NCBI GenBank assembly: GCA_964402995.1
Contig: CAYOEA010000004.1
Location: 70,724 to 134,723, forward strand
DNA: 64,000 nucleotides
Direction: 5' to 3'
Source: GCA-2686295 sp964402995
GTDB lineage: Archaea; Nanobdellota; Nanobdellia; Woesearchaeales; GCA-2686295
Part shown: positions 34,809-44,200 of the stretch, piece by piece
Layout of the letters: the number at the start of each line of letters is the position of its first letter
Position numbering within the stretch: the first letter of the stretch is position 1
The notes under the pieces: model-generated
The model's database searches: none
What the model was told of the DNA's origin: nothing
Seen by the model: the letters and a program-made list of their open reading frames with translations, nothing else
Position numbers and translations under genes: made by a program

Positions 34809-34859
34809 TAACAATATTTAAGTCAAAATTTTGTTTGAATAAAGCACATTATGAAAAGC

Positions 34860-34871
34860 TTTAAAATATAC
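34860..34871 (+). promoter_or_regulatory. TATA box upstream of the YchF-like gene
   Basis: TTTAAAATATAC is centred about 28 bp before ATG 34893. This supports a leaderless start there instead of the in-frame ATG at 34851, which would place the TATA box inside the coding region. Confidence 0.5.
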
Positions 34872-34892
34872 TCATTCTTTTCAAACACTAAA

Positions 34893-36089
34893 ATGTTAGT
34901 TGGAGTCGTAGGAAAACCAAATGTGGGAAAAAGCACTTTCTTTAAGGCATTGACCTTAGCAGATGTAGAGATAGCAAACTACCCGTTCGCAACAATAAAA
35001 CCAAATCATGGAATAGGCTTTGCAAGAGTGGAAGCAGTTTGCAAGGAATTTGACACTCAATGTAACCCAAGAGAAGGCTTTTGTACTGGCGAGACTAGAT
35101 TTGTACCTATTGATGTAATAGACGTTGCAGGAGTCGTTCCTGGAGCTCACGAAGGCAAAGGTATGGGAAGTCAATTCTTAAATGATTTAAACCAAGCAGA
35201 TGCACTTATACATGTGATAGACTGCGCTGGAACAACTAACGAAAAAGGAGAAAGCGTACCAGCAGGAAGCTATGATCCAATAAATGATATAAAATTTCTA
35301 GAAGAAGAACTAGATTACTGGTATCTAAACATACTAAAACATGGCTGGGAAAAAATTGCAAGACAAGCACAACAAGAAAGCAGAGAAGTAGAAAAAGCAA
35401 TAGAGAAACAAATGTCAGGAGTTGGAGTTACAGAAGAAATTGCAAAAAGAATAGTAAACCAACTTGATTATGAAAGAAAAGTTCCAGCAGTATGGACAGA
35501 AGCACAATTATTCAGACTAGCACAAGAATTCAGAAAAGAAACCAAGCCAATGATAATAGTTGCAAATAAAATAGACATACCAGTTGCAGCAGAAAATCTT
35601 GAGCGATTAAAAAAAGAATTTCCAGAACTAACAATTATACCCTGCAGCGCAGAATCAGAACTAGGACTAAGAGAAGCTGCAAAACATAAAATGATAGATT
35701 ATGTGCAAGGAAATAAAAGTTTTAACATCACAGGAGATTTAAACGATAAACAAAAAGCAGGATTAGAATTTATTAGAACAAACATATTAGAAAAAAGACC
35801 AGAAGGAACAGGAGTCCAAGAAGTAATGGACAATGTAATGTTCAAAATATTAAAACGAATAGCAATATTTCCAGGTGGACTAAATAATCTAACAGACCAA
35901 CACGGAAATGTCCTTCCAGATTGCTTCTTAATGCCAGAAGGATCAACAGCATTAGACTTTGCATATAAAATTCACACTGATTTAGGAAAAGGATTTATTA
36001 GAGCAATAGATGTGAAAAGTAAACGAACAGTTGGAAAAGAACATTTATTACAACATCGAGATGTAGTAGAAATAATAAGTGATAAATAA
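34893..36089 (+). CDS. YchF/OLA1-like ribosome-associated GTPase
   Basis: A 398-residue Obg-family P-loop GTPase with a C-terminal TGS domain. G1 is GKPNVGKST (residues 7-15), G3 is DVAGVVPGAHEGKGMG, G4 is ANKID and the TGS region begins near GSTALDFAYKIHTDLG. YchF/OLA1 proteins bind ribosomes and act in translation or stress control. The protein is usually read from MLVGVVGKPN, which fits the ATG at 34893. The upstream ATG at 34851 adds a non-conserved 14 residues and conflicts with the TATA position. Whether it prefers ATP or GTP cannot be told safely here. Confidence 0.9.
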   Translation: MLVGVVGKPNVGKSTFFKALTLADVEIANYPFATIKPNHGIGFARVEAVCKEFDTQCNPREGFCTGETRFVPIDVIDVAGVVPGAHEGKGMGSQFLNDLNQADALIHVIDCAGTTNEKGESVPAGSYDPINDIKFLEEELDYWYLNILKHGWEKIARQAQQESREVEKAIEKQMSGVGVTEEIAKRIVNQLDYERKVPAVWTEAQLFRLAQEFRKETKPMIIVANKIDIPVAAENLERLKKEFPELTIIPCSAESELGLREAAKHKMIDYVQGNKSFNITGDLNDKQKAGLEFIRTNILEKRPEGTGVQEVMDNVMFKILKRIAIFPGGLNNLTDQHGNVLPDCFLMPEGSTALDFAYKIHTDLGKGFIRAIDVKSKRTVGKEHLLQHRDVVEIISDK

Positions 36090-36109
36090 AAATAATTAGA
36101 AATTAAAAA

Positions 36110-36781
36110 TTATTTTTTAGAAGTAGGTCGCTTAGGTGAATTCTGAATTTTAGCTTTAGATTCAGTTTCTAAAACAGGTTCATCTTTCCCTTTAATTAAA
36201 CCATATTTTTCTAAAATAACTTTATATTGAACAAAATCATCAGAAGCCTTAAATGCTTTTAAATATCTAGGAGATAATTTAGTAATCCATGAATGCGTTA
36301 TCTTTAGAACTTCTTTAACATCTTCATCAATAACAGGCTGCGGCTCTGCTTCGAAATCTTCTTCGAATTCGTCTTCAAGTTCATCAGGCGATCTTCTGTA
36401 TAAACCAAGCATACGCATAATACCGGCTAAAATACCAGACTTTTTCTCTTCAAGTTCTTCTTCCATTTCATGAAGTTGTTCTTCTTCATCTTCAATCTCT
36501 TCTACTTCTTCTTCCATGGCGTGAAGTTTTAATTTTTCATCATCAGAAAGCTCATCATCTTCAATATCGTAACGTCTTTTCCATCGGAAAATCTTTTGAA
36601 AAAAAGAAGGTTCTTTGTACTCTACATGAGTTTCTGTATCAGAAATCTCAGGAACATTCTCATCAGGCTTTGATTTAAGAAAATTAATAGTTTGAGAAAA
36701 AGACTTTGGAGTACTCTTTCTAATCTTACCTAAATACTTGTCCATATCATCATTAAAATTTTTTTGACTAATAATAACCAC
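36110..36781 (-). CDS. Acidic coiled-coil protein of unknown function
   Basis: A 223-residue soluble protein with a long Glu/Asp-rich helix (about 75-115, many EEE/EDEEE runs), a short Phe/Arg-rich stretch (FFQKIFRWKRR) and a more ordered C-terminal part with KITHSWITKLSPRYLKAF. No known domain recognised. The start is uncertain. The frame opens at GTG 36779-36781, which overlaps a GGGTGG site; an ATT start a few bases later is possible. A TATA-like TTTATATAG lies about 50 bp upstream. Convergent with the YchF gene, 20 bp apart. Confidence 0.6.
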   Translation of the reverse strand: MVIISQKNFNDDMDKYLGKIRKSTPKSFSQTINFLKSKPDENVPEISDTETHVEYKEPSFFQKIFRWKRRYDIEDDELSDDEKLKLHAMEEEVEEIEDEEEQLHEMEEELEEKKSGILAGIMRMLGLYRRSPDELEDEFEEDFEAEPQPVIDEDVKEVLKITHSWITKLSPRYLKAFKASDDFVQYKVILEKYGLIKGKDEPVLETESKAKIQNSPKRPTSKK

Positions 36782-37102
36782 CCTGTGTAAATGAATACAA
36801 TAGAAATGTTTTCAAAATACTATATAAATCTTTTGAAAGAAAATAAAGAATTGGATAAAATAAAAGATAAAAAAACGGGATGCTTGAATTCAAAACAAGT
36901 TCTTGCATCTGTACGCGCCAAAAAATAAGATTTACAATCTTACAAATAAGACCTAAAAAACACGTAGAAAAGAATAAAAAAATGGGGACACTGGGCGACA
37001 CAAAAATTAATTATTGATTTTTGGGCTTAGAAAAACAAAGTATTTCTAAGATTCAAACTCGAATCAACAGAAACTCTAAAACACATAGAAAAGAATAAAA
37101 AA
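36782..37102. other. Structured intergenic region downstream of tRNA-Trp
   Basis: No coding gene is supported in these 321 bp. They hold the promoter of the acidic coiled-coil gene, a GATGC/GCATC hairpin followed on the minus strand by T7 (about 36876-36912), a second copy of the tRNA-Trp 3' end (36950-36995) and three hairpins between it and the tRNA. The hairpins are CAAAAAT/ATTTTTG (about 37001-37023), CTTAGAAA/TTTCTAAG (37026-37050) and GATTC/GAATC (about 37050-37065). Confidence 0.65.
36950..36995 (-). repeat. Copy of the tRNA-Trp 3' end and its T-rich flank
   Basis: CTAAAA..CAC.TAGAAAAGAATAAAA..TGGGGACACTGGG occurs here and again 120 bp away, where it is the actual end of tRNA-Trp. About 13 bp derive from the tRNA (T-stem 3' strand and acceptor) and about 28 bp from the flank. 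Only single-base differences and A-run length separate the copies. Confidence 0.85.
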
Positions 37103-37231
37103 TGGGGACACTGGGATTCGAACCCAGATCTAAGGCTTTCTTCAAAGGTTGATTTAAGTCACAGATCAATTAAGATCTCGTTTTTCCACTTACTGGAGGC
37201 CCCTATTCTAGCCAGGTTATACTATGTCCCC
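37103..37231 (-). tRNA. tRNA-Trp (CCA) with an intron
   Basis: Acceptor GGGGACA/TGTCCCC with discriminator A, T-arm CTGGG-TTCGAAT-CCCAG and anticodon stem GGGGC/GCCTT (two G-T pairs) around loop CTCCAG-A, anticodon CCA. An intron of about 55 nt (approximately 37138-37192) follows G37, the canonical archaeal 37/38 position. It begins TAAGTGGA, which can pair with the anticodon as in other archaeal Trp introns. The first D-stem pair is a mismatch. Mature length is about 74 nt. A CTTTAAATAC TATA-like site lies about 40-50 bp upstream. Confidence 0.92.
37138..37192 (-). other. tRNA-Trp intron
   Basis: 55 nt between G37 and A38 of tRNA-Trp, presumably excised by the splicing endonuclease at a bulge-helix-bulge. 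Unlike some euryarchaeal Trp introns, no clear C/D box guide RNA motifs (RUGAUGA and CUGA) are visible. Ends are inferred from pairing and could shift by one or two bases. Confidence 0.7.
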
Positions 37232-37270
37232 ATAATATAATTAATTTAATAAAAATAAAGAAAAAGAAAT

Positions 37271-37282
37271 AGTATTTAAAGC
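37271..37282 (-). promoter_or_regulatory. TATA-like site upstream of tRNA-Trp
   Basis: On the minus strand this reads GCTTTAAATACT, 40-50 bp before the mature tRNA 5' end, directly against the end of the gene at 37283. Position and sequence fit an archaeal promoter with a short 5' leader. Confidence 0.4.
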
Positions 37283-39712
37283 TTATCTTCGGCTTCGCTT
37301 TGCTTTTTTAGCTGCTTTTTTCTTAGGACCAGGAACAAATCTTAGAGTTTTGTACCCAATAACACCAACAAAGAACACTGAAACTAACAATAAAAGCCAG
37401 TTAATGTGCCAGCAAGCTTGAACTAAAAAGTCACGAAGGCTAAACTGCTCTTTTTTAACAACAACTAAAGTGATGTCTGGACTAACAGTTGTAGCGTTTT
37501 GAGAGTCTGAAGCAATAATGTTGATATATTCAATACCATACCAATCAGTATCAGGAGTTAAAACCATTTGTTCATTATCGAAAGCTACAGAGATATTTTC
37601 AGGCTCCATAAAAATAGATAAACTTAGATTATCAGCATCTGGATCGACAAATAATGAATCTAAATCAACAGCAAAAGGTTTATCTTGATCCCATACAAAA
37701 TAAGTATCATTCACATCATCATAATTAACAGTTTCAGCATCATAAGGAGTTCCTCTAAGTAAATAAATTACCATAAGAGCAAGAGCCATGATAATTGCTA
37801 AAGTAACAATTAATGAAGTAAACTTCTTAGCTTTTAATCTGCCTTTTCTTGGAATAACTAATGCAACTATCAAAAGAGCAATTGCAGCTAAAATCAATAA
37901 TAATGAAACGAACTGACAAGGATATTCCTTAAAGTATAGATAAGCACGCTCAAGGAAAGGTTTATCTTGAAGCTTCACAATTAAAGGAAACTCATAAGCC
38001 AAGCCATCAATTGCTAAACCAACACTGATAAGATAATCTCCTAATCTGTTTTCTGAAGTATGATCTGATATAATCATAATTTCAGCAGATTGACCAGGTT
38101 CTAAATAAACTTCGGATTGATTAAGTTTCATAAAGAAATCAGGGTAAGAGTATAAGTCATATAAACCGCCTTTTAAACCCTCATTTGTTAAAACAAAAGT
38201 TGTACTATTTTCAGTTTCTGATCTAAAAGCGAATTTCTTTTTATTAATGTCAACTAAATAACAGTTATAATCTGAAACAAGTTCAATAGATTTACTTTCA
38301 GATTGCTCTGAAAAAATAACAGTCTCACCATCAGCATTTTCATGAAGTGCTTTTACTAAAACAGATAAATCATGAAATTGATTATCAGTTCCAAAATCTT
38401 CAAATGCGTCGATTGAAAGAGTAAGATTTAATTCTTCACCTGCTTTAATTGATAATTCAGATTCAGACAATTCAGTAAAATCAGGACTAGCATAAACAGC
38501 CAAGTATTCATCAAAAATACCATTGTTATTAATGCTTAAAACAAATTCTTTATCATCTTCTGTACAGAAAGTAGATTCTACATTATCAAGAGAAAATGCA
38601 ATGTTATAACAATCTAATACATCAATAGATAAATCATACGAACTTGAAATATTTCCATATTCTGAGTGTGTGTTTAAAGTAAAATTATAAGTTCCAAGAT
38701 TTGAACCTTCAACAATATCAAAATTTAATTGAACCATGACATCATCTTCAACTAGAACTGAATCATTACTTAAAGAAATAAAGTAAGGTGCATCAACAAG
38801 TTCTAAATTAATTATATTTTCAGTAGAATCATCAAGATCAATTATAATATTAATTGACTCAACTTTGTCTTCACAAACATAATCAGAATACAAATCTTCA
38901 GATACTAAATCCTTTCCAAAGAAAAGATCATAATCATAATCATAAGTAATAAGATTTTCTGATTCAACAGAAGTAGCTAAACCATTATGTTGAGCTAAAA
39001 CATCAAATCTAGCAACAAAGTCACCATATTTTGAACAATCAAATTTAAGTTTTGCAGGAATAACACCTTCTTGCCCAGGCTCTAGAACTAAATAGTTCGT
39101 ATTTGGATAAGCTGCGAATTCCTCAAAGTTTGATGAAACAGAATAATTCTCTTCAAAAGAACCCACATTAGTTACATGAAGTTCATAATCAAAAGGAGTA
39201 CAAGGAAGTTGTTCGCTTGTAGGTGCAGTTAAACCAACTTCTAAATTTTGACAAGTGCCAAGAATTAATTCTTTTTTAATAACACCACTTGCGCCACTAC
39301 TACTTTTTACATAAATCTTTAGAGTTTTATCAAATACATCGCATGGAGCAGAAATAACAAAATCTATTTCTTTTGATTTTCCAGGCATTAACTCAAAGAT
39401 AGAATCTTCAAAATTTACATAATCTAAGTTTGAAGAAAGCTGATAAATGTTCTTTGAAGAACCATCATTTTTAATCTTAATAGAATCAGTGAATTCTGCG
39501 CAAGAACAAACTTTAAGCACTTCGCTCAAAGCAAAAACACTAAATTCAGCATCAGTCTGAGAGTTTGATTCAACAGGAACATAAACTATTTTTTCTTTTA
39601 CGTCTGAAGAACCATCCATATGAATTAGATTCACATCGATAATTTCAGCACTAACGAATATTGATAGGAATAGGAATAATACTAGAATAATTGGAATAAA
39701 TTTTAATTTCAT
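37283..39712 (-). CDS. Large secreted/membrane protein with beta-sandwich repeats and three C-terminal membrane segments
   Basis: An 809-residue protein with a signal peptide (about 1-23), then about 600 residues of repeated NEW3/CARDB-like beta domains (recurring YSVSSNFEEF, LNLTLSIDAFEDF, ELNQSEVYLEPGQSAE). Hydrophobic segments lie near 610-635, 643-665 and 770-795, with a cadherin-like domain (DQDKPFAVDLDSLFVDPDAD) between the last two. The C terminus is very basic (KKKAAKKAKRSRR), placing it in the cytoplasm. An AGGTGC site precedes the ATG. Envelope or cell-surface organisation role inferred; no enzymatic motif visible. Confidence 0.75.
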   Translation of the reverse strand: MKLKFIPIILVLFLFLSIFVSAEIIDVNLIHMDGSSDVKEKIVYVPVESNSQTDAEFSVFALSEVLKVCSCAEFTDSIKIKNDGSSKNIYQLSSNLDYVNFEDSIFELMPGKSKEIDFVISAPCDVFDKTLKIYVKSSSGASGVIKKELILGTCQNLEVGLTAPTSEQLPCTPFDYELHVTNVGSFEENYSVSSNFEEFAAYPNTNYLVLEPGQEGVIPAKLKFDCSKYGDFVARFDVLAQHNGLATSVESENLITYDYDYDLFFGKDLVSEDLYSDYVCEDKVESINIIIDLDDSTENIINLELVDAPYFISLSNDSVLVEDDVMVQLNFDIVEGSNLGTYNFTLNTHSEYGNISSSYDLSIDVLDCYNIAFSLDNVESTFCTEDDKEFVLSINNNGIFDEYLAVYASPDFTELSESELSIKAGEELNLTLSIDAFEDFGTDNQFHDLSVLVKALHENADGETVIFSEQSESKSIELVSDYNCYLVDINKKKFAFRSETENSTTFVLTNEGLKGGLYDLYSYPDFFMKLNQSEVYLEPGQSAEIMIISDHTSENRLGDYLISVGLAIDGLAYEFPLIVKLQDKPFLERAYLYFKEYPCQFVSLLLILAAIALLIVALVIPRKGRLKAKKFTSLIVTLAIIMALALMVIYLLRGTPYDAETVNYDDVNDTYFVWDQDKPFAVDLDSLFVDPDADNLSLSIFMEPENISVAFDNEQMVLTPDTDWYGIEYINIIASDSQNATTVSPDITLVVVKKEQFSLRDFLVQACWHINWLLLLVSVFFVGVIGYKTLRFVPGPKKKAAKKAKRSRR

Positions 39713-39809
39713 GGTTTTGCACCTAAGATATTTTTTTTATAAAAATGTTTAATAAATAAATGTTAAGTTAAATGAAAAAAAATAAGAAAAAAAAATAAAA
39801 TAATTAGAC

Positions 39810-41081
39810 TTAGTAATAAGTCTGTGTATCGTCTTCTTCATCACGGCCTCTTAACTTGTTGAATCCAACAATAAGTCCAATAATGATTAAGATGATTACT
39901 AAAACGATTAATGCAATTTCTAAAACTCTTTTGAAGTCTGTTGATTGTGCATCATCTGCTTCATCTACTTCGTCACCATCAATGCTAACAGTTAAAGGGA
40001 CTGTTTCAGTTTCGCCGCCAGTAGCAACAGTAACTAAAAATAATCTTTCTCCATCTGCGTCTGCATCAGTTTCGATGTTTAGGTAAGCAACTTTAGTTTC
40101 TCCACCAGCTAAAACTAATTGAGCGCCAGGTGAGATTGTGCTTGATCCCCATGAGTCAACACCAGAAACAACTAAAGTGTAGATTTTTGTTGAATCTCCT
40201 TTATTAGTAATAATAATAGGGAATTCTACATCTTCACCAGCGTTAGCTTCTTTTCTATCAGGTGCAGTAACAGTTGTTCTTTCTTCTCCGTAAGTTCTTT
40301 CGGAGCAAGCGTCACCTTCTAAAACTGTGATTTGAGTAGTTTCTTTTGAAGTTTCAAATTCGTCGAATTCAGCAGTGATTACAACATCGTATGTACCAGG
40401 TTCAGCACAGTTAGGAATTCTTAGAAGGAATTCTTCTAAAGTTTCTTTTTCGTCTGCTTCTAGTTCATCTAGATATTCTGAGTCTTGAATGTTTAGTGCA
40501 GGAACTGCAACTGTAACTTTAACATCATCAAGGTCACTATCTCCAATATTTTCAACTTTAACTGTAGCTGTAAATGCTCTTCCAGCGTTAACAGAAGTTG
40601 AAGGACTGAATGAATAGTCTTTAATTTGTACTGCGTCTTCTTCGTCAATACCAACAACATGAAGTTCAACTCTTTCTTCGAATGAAATACCTTTTTCATC
40701 TCCAAGTCTTAATCTTAAAGTTGTATACTTTTTATCCATTTTTGTTGGAACTTCTAAGTTCAGTGTAAATGTTTTGTAGTCGTTTTCTGCTAAATCAAAA
40801 GTTCTTGTTGCATCTGATACAAGTGCACCCTCTTTATGAGCGTATTTGTAACCATAGATGTCTGCTTCGATTTGAGCATTCACAACGTCACCAGTAGCTA
40901 AAACTCTTATTTTAATGTCTAGCTCTTGGCCTCTTTCTACTTCAAGGCTGTAAGTATCATCATAAAAATCAACAGCTTCGCCGTCAATTAATACATCAAA
41001 TACTTCTAAGTCTACAGCACTTGCAAATGATGATGCAGTTAATAGTACTAGCATCACAACAATTAGTTTACCAAAGTTCAT
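39810..41081 (-). CDS. Abundant-type secreted protein with CARDB-like domains and C-terminal anchor
   Basis: A 423-residue protein: signal peptide (MNFGKLIVVMLVLLTASSFA-like), acidic CARDB/NEW3-type beta domains with one Cys pair (about 235-260), a single transmembrane anchor near residues 385-408 and a short charged tail ending TQTYY. The frame is open upstream to 41144, but a strong GAGGGGGT site 6 nt before ATG 41079-41081 fixes the start. The strong RBS and acidic, low-Cys composition suggest high expression, as for a structural surface protein; that is inference. Confidence 0.75.
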   Translation of the reverse strand: MNFGKLIVVMLVLLTASSFASAVDLEVFDVLIDGEAVDFYDDTYSLEVERGQELDIKIRVLATGDVVNAQIEADIYGYKYAHKEGALVSDATRTFDLAENDYKTFTLNLEVPTKMDKKYTTLRLRLGDEKGISFEERVELHVVGIDEEDAVQIKDYSFSPSTSVNAGRAFTATVKVENIGDSDLDDVKVTVAVPALNIQDSEYLDELEADEKETLEEFLLRIPNCAEPGTYDVVITAEFDEFETSKETTQITVLEGDACSERTYGEERTTVTAPDRKEANAGEDVEFPIIITNKGDSTKIYTLVVSGVDSWGSSTISPGAQLVLAGGETKVAYLNIETDADADGERLFLVTVATGGETETVPLTVSIDGDEVDEADDAQSTDFKRVLEIALIVLVIILIIIGLIVGFNKLRGRDEEDDTQTYY

Positions 41082-41230
41082 TTTTTTACCCCCTCGGTTA
41101 ATGTGTTTTTTTTTAATATCAAGACAATTCCACGACGGAACCACCAGATAAACTCTTAATCTAAACGAGTATTTAAAGGTTTCGCTTATTTTTCATTTAA
41201 GAGTGAAAACTGTTTGTCTTTATTTCCGAG

Positions 41231-44200
41231 TTATATAATTCTGACAGGTATCTGTTTTTGTCTCCATAAATCAGAATCGCTAACGAAAATACTGAAATAA
41301 TAGTCTCCAGGTTGTACGTGATCAGGAATATATACCCAAGATTTAACGTGAGCTCGTCCGTGCGCGTCAACATCAACAGTGCCAAGAATTTCTTTAACAC
41401 CATATTCAACAATCATAACACCAACAGTTAAATCTTCGAAATCATGACTGATGTAATTACTTAAAGTTACACCAACAAGACTATATTCACCTCTTTCAAC
41501 AGTATTATAATCAACACCAAAAATTTGAGTGTCTACAATTTTAATACCATCTTCAACGTTGTTATTTAAATTAAACTCATCGTTGTCAAGAGGACTGTCA
41601 CAACCAGGATCTTCAGGATAATCTGTCAGACCGTCATTGTCATTGTCAACCCCATCACTACAAATGTGTTGGGTGCGTTCTTTAATTCTAATGCTAAAAA
41701 TAGCTTGGGAAGTATATAATCCATCATAGACATATACTACGAAATTGTGAAGTCCTAACTGAGGTTCAGTTGGAACAAAGCTAATTATGCCAGTGTTCGA
41801 ATCTATATTAAAAAGATTTGTACTATCTGAATAAATTAGAGTGTCATTATCAGGGTCGCTTGCAATTACTTGATAAGAGAAAGGTTCTCCAACATAAGCA
41901 ATTAAATCAGCTCCTTGAATAATAGGTCTTCCAGGTGCAGGTAAAACTGTAAGCATGAAAGTATCAGATACAGATTTTGAACCAGCACTACAAGTAACAG
42001 TTACTTGGTAAACGCCAATTTCACTATGTACAGGCGTAAATGAAATTACACCATCATAAGTGCCAATATCAAATATAAAAATATCATCTACAAAAGATAT
42101 TATATCACCATCAGGATCATAACACATTACTTGATACATAAAAGGAACGTCTTCTGTTGAAACCATATCAGGAATTGGATCCATAATTAAATCATCAGTG
42201 ACTTCTTCAACATAAATTTGGAAAGTATCATTTGTAGAAAATTCCCCATCACTAACTGAAACAGTACATGAAGCAACACCAGTCCAATCTAAGACTGAAT
42301 TAAGTATTAAAGTTGTGCCATTTAATTGGCAATCGACTTCACTAGTGTTTTCTGAAACAATTGTGAAAGTTAAATTATCATTTTCCGCATCAGAAACTAA
42401 AGTTGTTAAGTCAATAACATGAACAACTGAACCAAAATCTTCTAATAAATAAGCATCAGGAATAGTTAAATTCCATTCAGGCGCAGTATTATTATTACAA
42501 TTTTGAACTGTAAAAGTTGCACTATCAACATCAAAATATTGATTTAAAGTAACATCAGTAGCTTTGAAAGTAATAGTTTCAGAACTTAACAAATTAACAT
42601 TATAAGCAATAGTAACTAAACCATTAGCATCAATTGATACAATTAAATTTGAATTGTTTGAATAAGACCAATTGATTAAATCGCCATCAACTTCAGTCAA
42701 ATAATCATCCAAATCAAAAGTGCTGAATGAATCATATGAACAAATAGTTTGATCAGGAATGCCTGAAACATTAGGCATATCATCAACAGGTAAAACTTCA
42801 ATGTTAAAAGTATCATCTGCAAAAGCACCAAAAGTATCAGTTACTCGAATAGTACAAGTAGTATTACCATTCCAATTAAGAACAGAATACAAAACTAAAG
42901 AGTTATTCTCAATCTGACAATTAACCTCTGAAAGATTCTCATCCTGAACAGCGAATGTTAAATTATCGCCATCAGCATCAAAAACCATAGTAGACAAATT
43001 AACAACATGAGTATAAGGATCAAAGTCTTCTAATAAAGTAACATCTGAAATATTAGTGGTCCACTCAGGATCATTATTACCGCAATCTTGAATTGCAAAA
43101 AATGTGTGTCCATAAGCAAATAATTGATTAAGAGTTTCATCAGTTGCTTTGAAAGTAATAGTTTCATAACTAATAAAATATGTACTTGGTGAAGTAACTG
43201 TTACAACATTATCTGAATCAATTGAAACAGGAAGATATCCATTACTAATATAAGTCCAATTAATAGAATCACCATCAACTTCAGTCAAATAATCATCTAA
43301 ATCAAAAGTTGCAAAAGAATCACCAAAACAAATTGTTTGATTTGGAATTCCATAAACTACAGGCATATCATCAACAGGTAAAACTTCAATGTTAAAAGTA
43401 TCATCTGCAAAAGCACCAAAAGTATCAGTTACTCGAATAGTACAAGTAGTATTACCATTCCAATTTAAAACTGAATAAAGCACTAATGAATTGTTTTCAA
43501 TCTGACAATTAACCTCTGAAATAGTTTCATCAACAACAGAAAAAGTTAAAATATCACCATCAGCATCAAAAACATTATTGTTTAAATCAACAACATGAGT
43601 ATAAGGATTAAAATCTTCCAATAAAGTAACATCTGAAATATTAGTAGTCCACTCAGGATCATTATTACCACAATCTTTAGTTGAAAATACAGTGTAATCT
43701 TGACTAAATAATTGATTAAGAGTATTGTCTGTAGCTTGAAAAGTTATTGTTTCTGAACCAACCCAAGTAGGTGGAGTAACGGTTACAACATTATCTGAAT
43801 CAATAGATACAGGAAAATTACCATTACTAAAATAAGTCCAGTTAACAGAATCACCATCAACTTCAGTCAAATAATCATCTAAATCAAAAGTAGTAAATGA
43901 ATCACCTAAACAAATAGTTTGATCAGGAATGCCTGAAACATTAGGCATATCATCAACAGGTAAAACTTCAATGTTAAAAGTATCATCTGCAAAAGCACCA
44001 AAAGTATCAGTTACTCGAATAGTACAAGTAGTATTACCATTCCAATTAAGAACAGAATACAAAACTAAAGAGTTATTCTCAATCTGACAATTAACCTCTG
44101 AAAGAGTTTCATCAACAACACTGAAAGTTAAAATATCACCATCAGCATCAAAAACATTATTGTTTAAATCAACAACATGAGTATAAGGATTAAAATCTTC

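Noticed and set aside
36876..36912. Hairpin with tRNA-like end as another tRNA gene
   Set aside because: Only one stem is present, followed by T7 on the minus strand; it fits a terminator better.
37138..37192. C/D box guide RNA in the tRNA-Trp intron
   Set aside because: No RUGAUGA C box and CUGA D box pair is visible in the intron.
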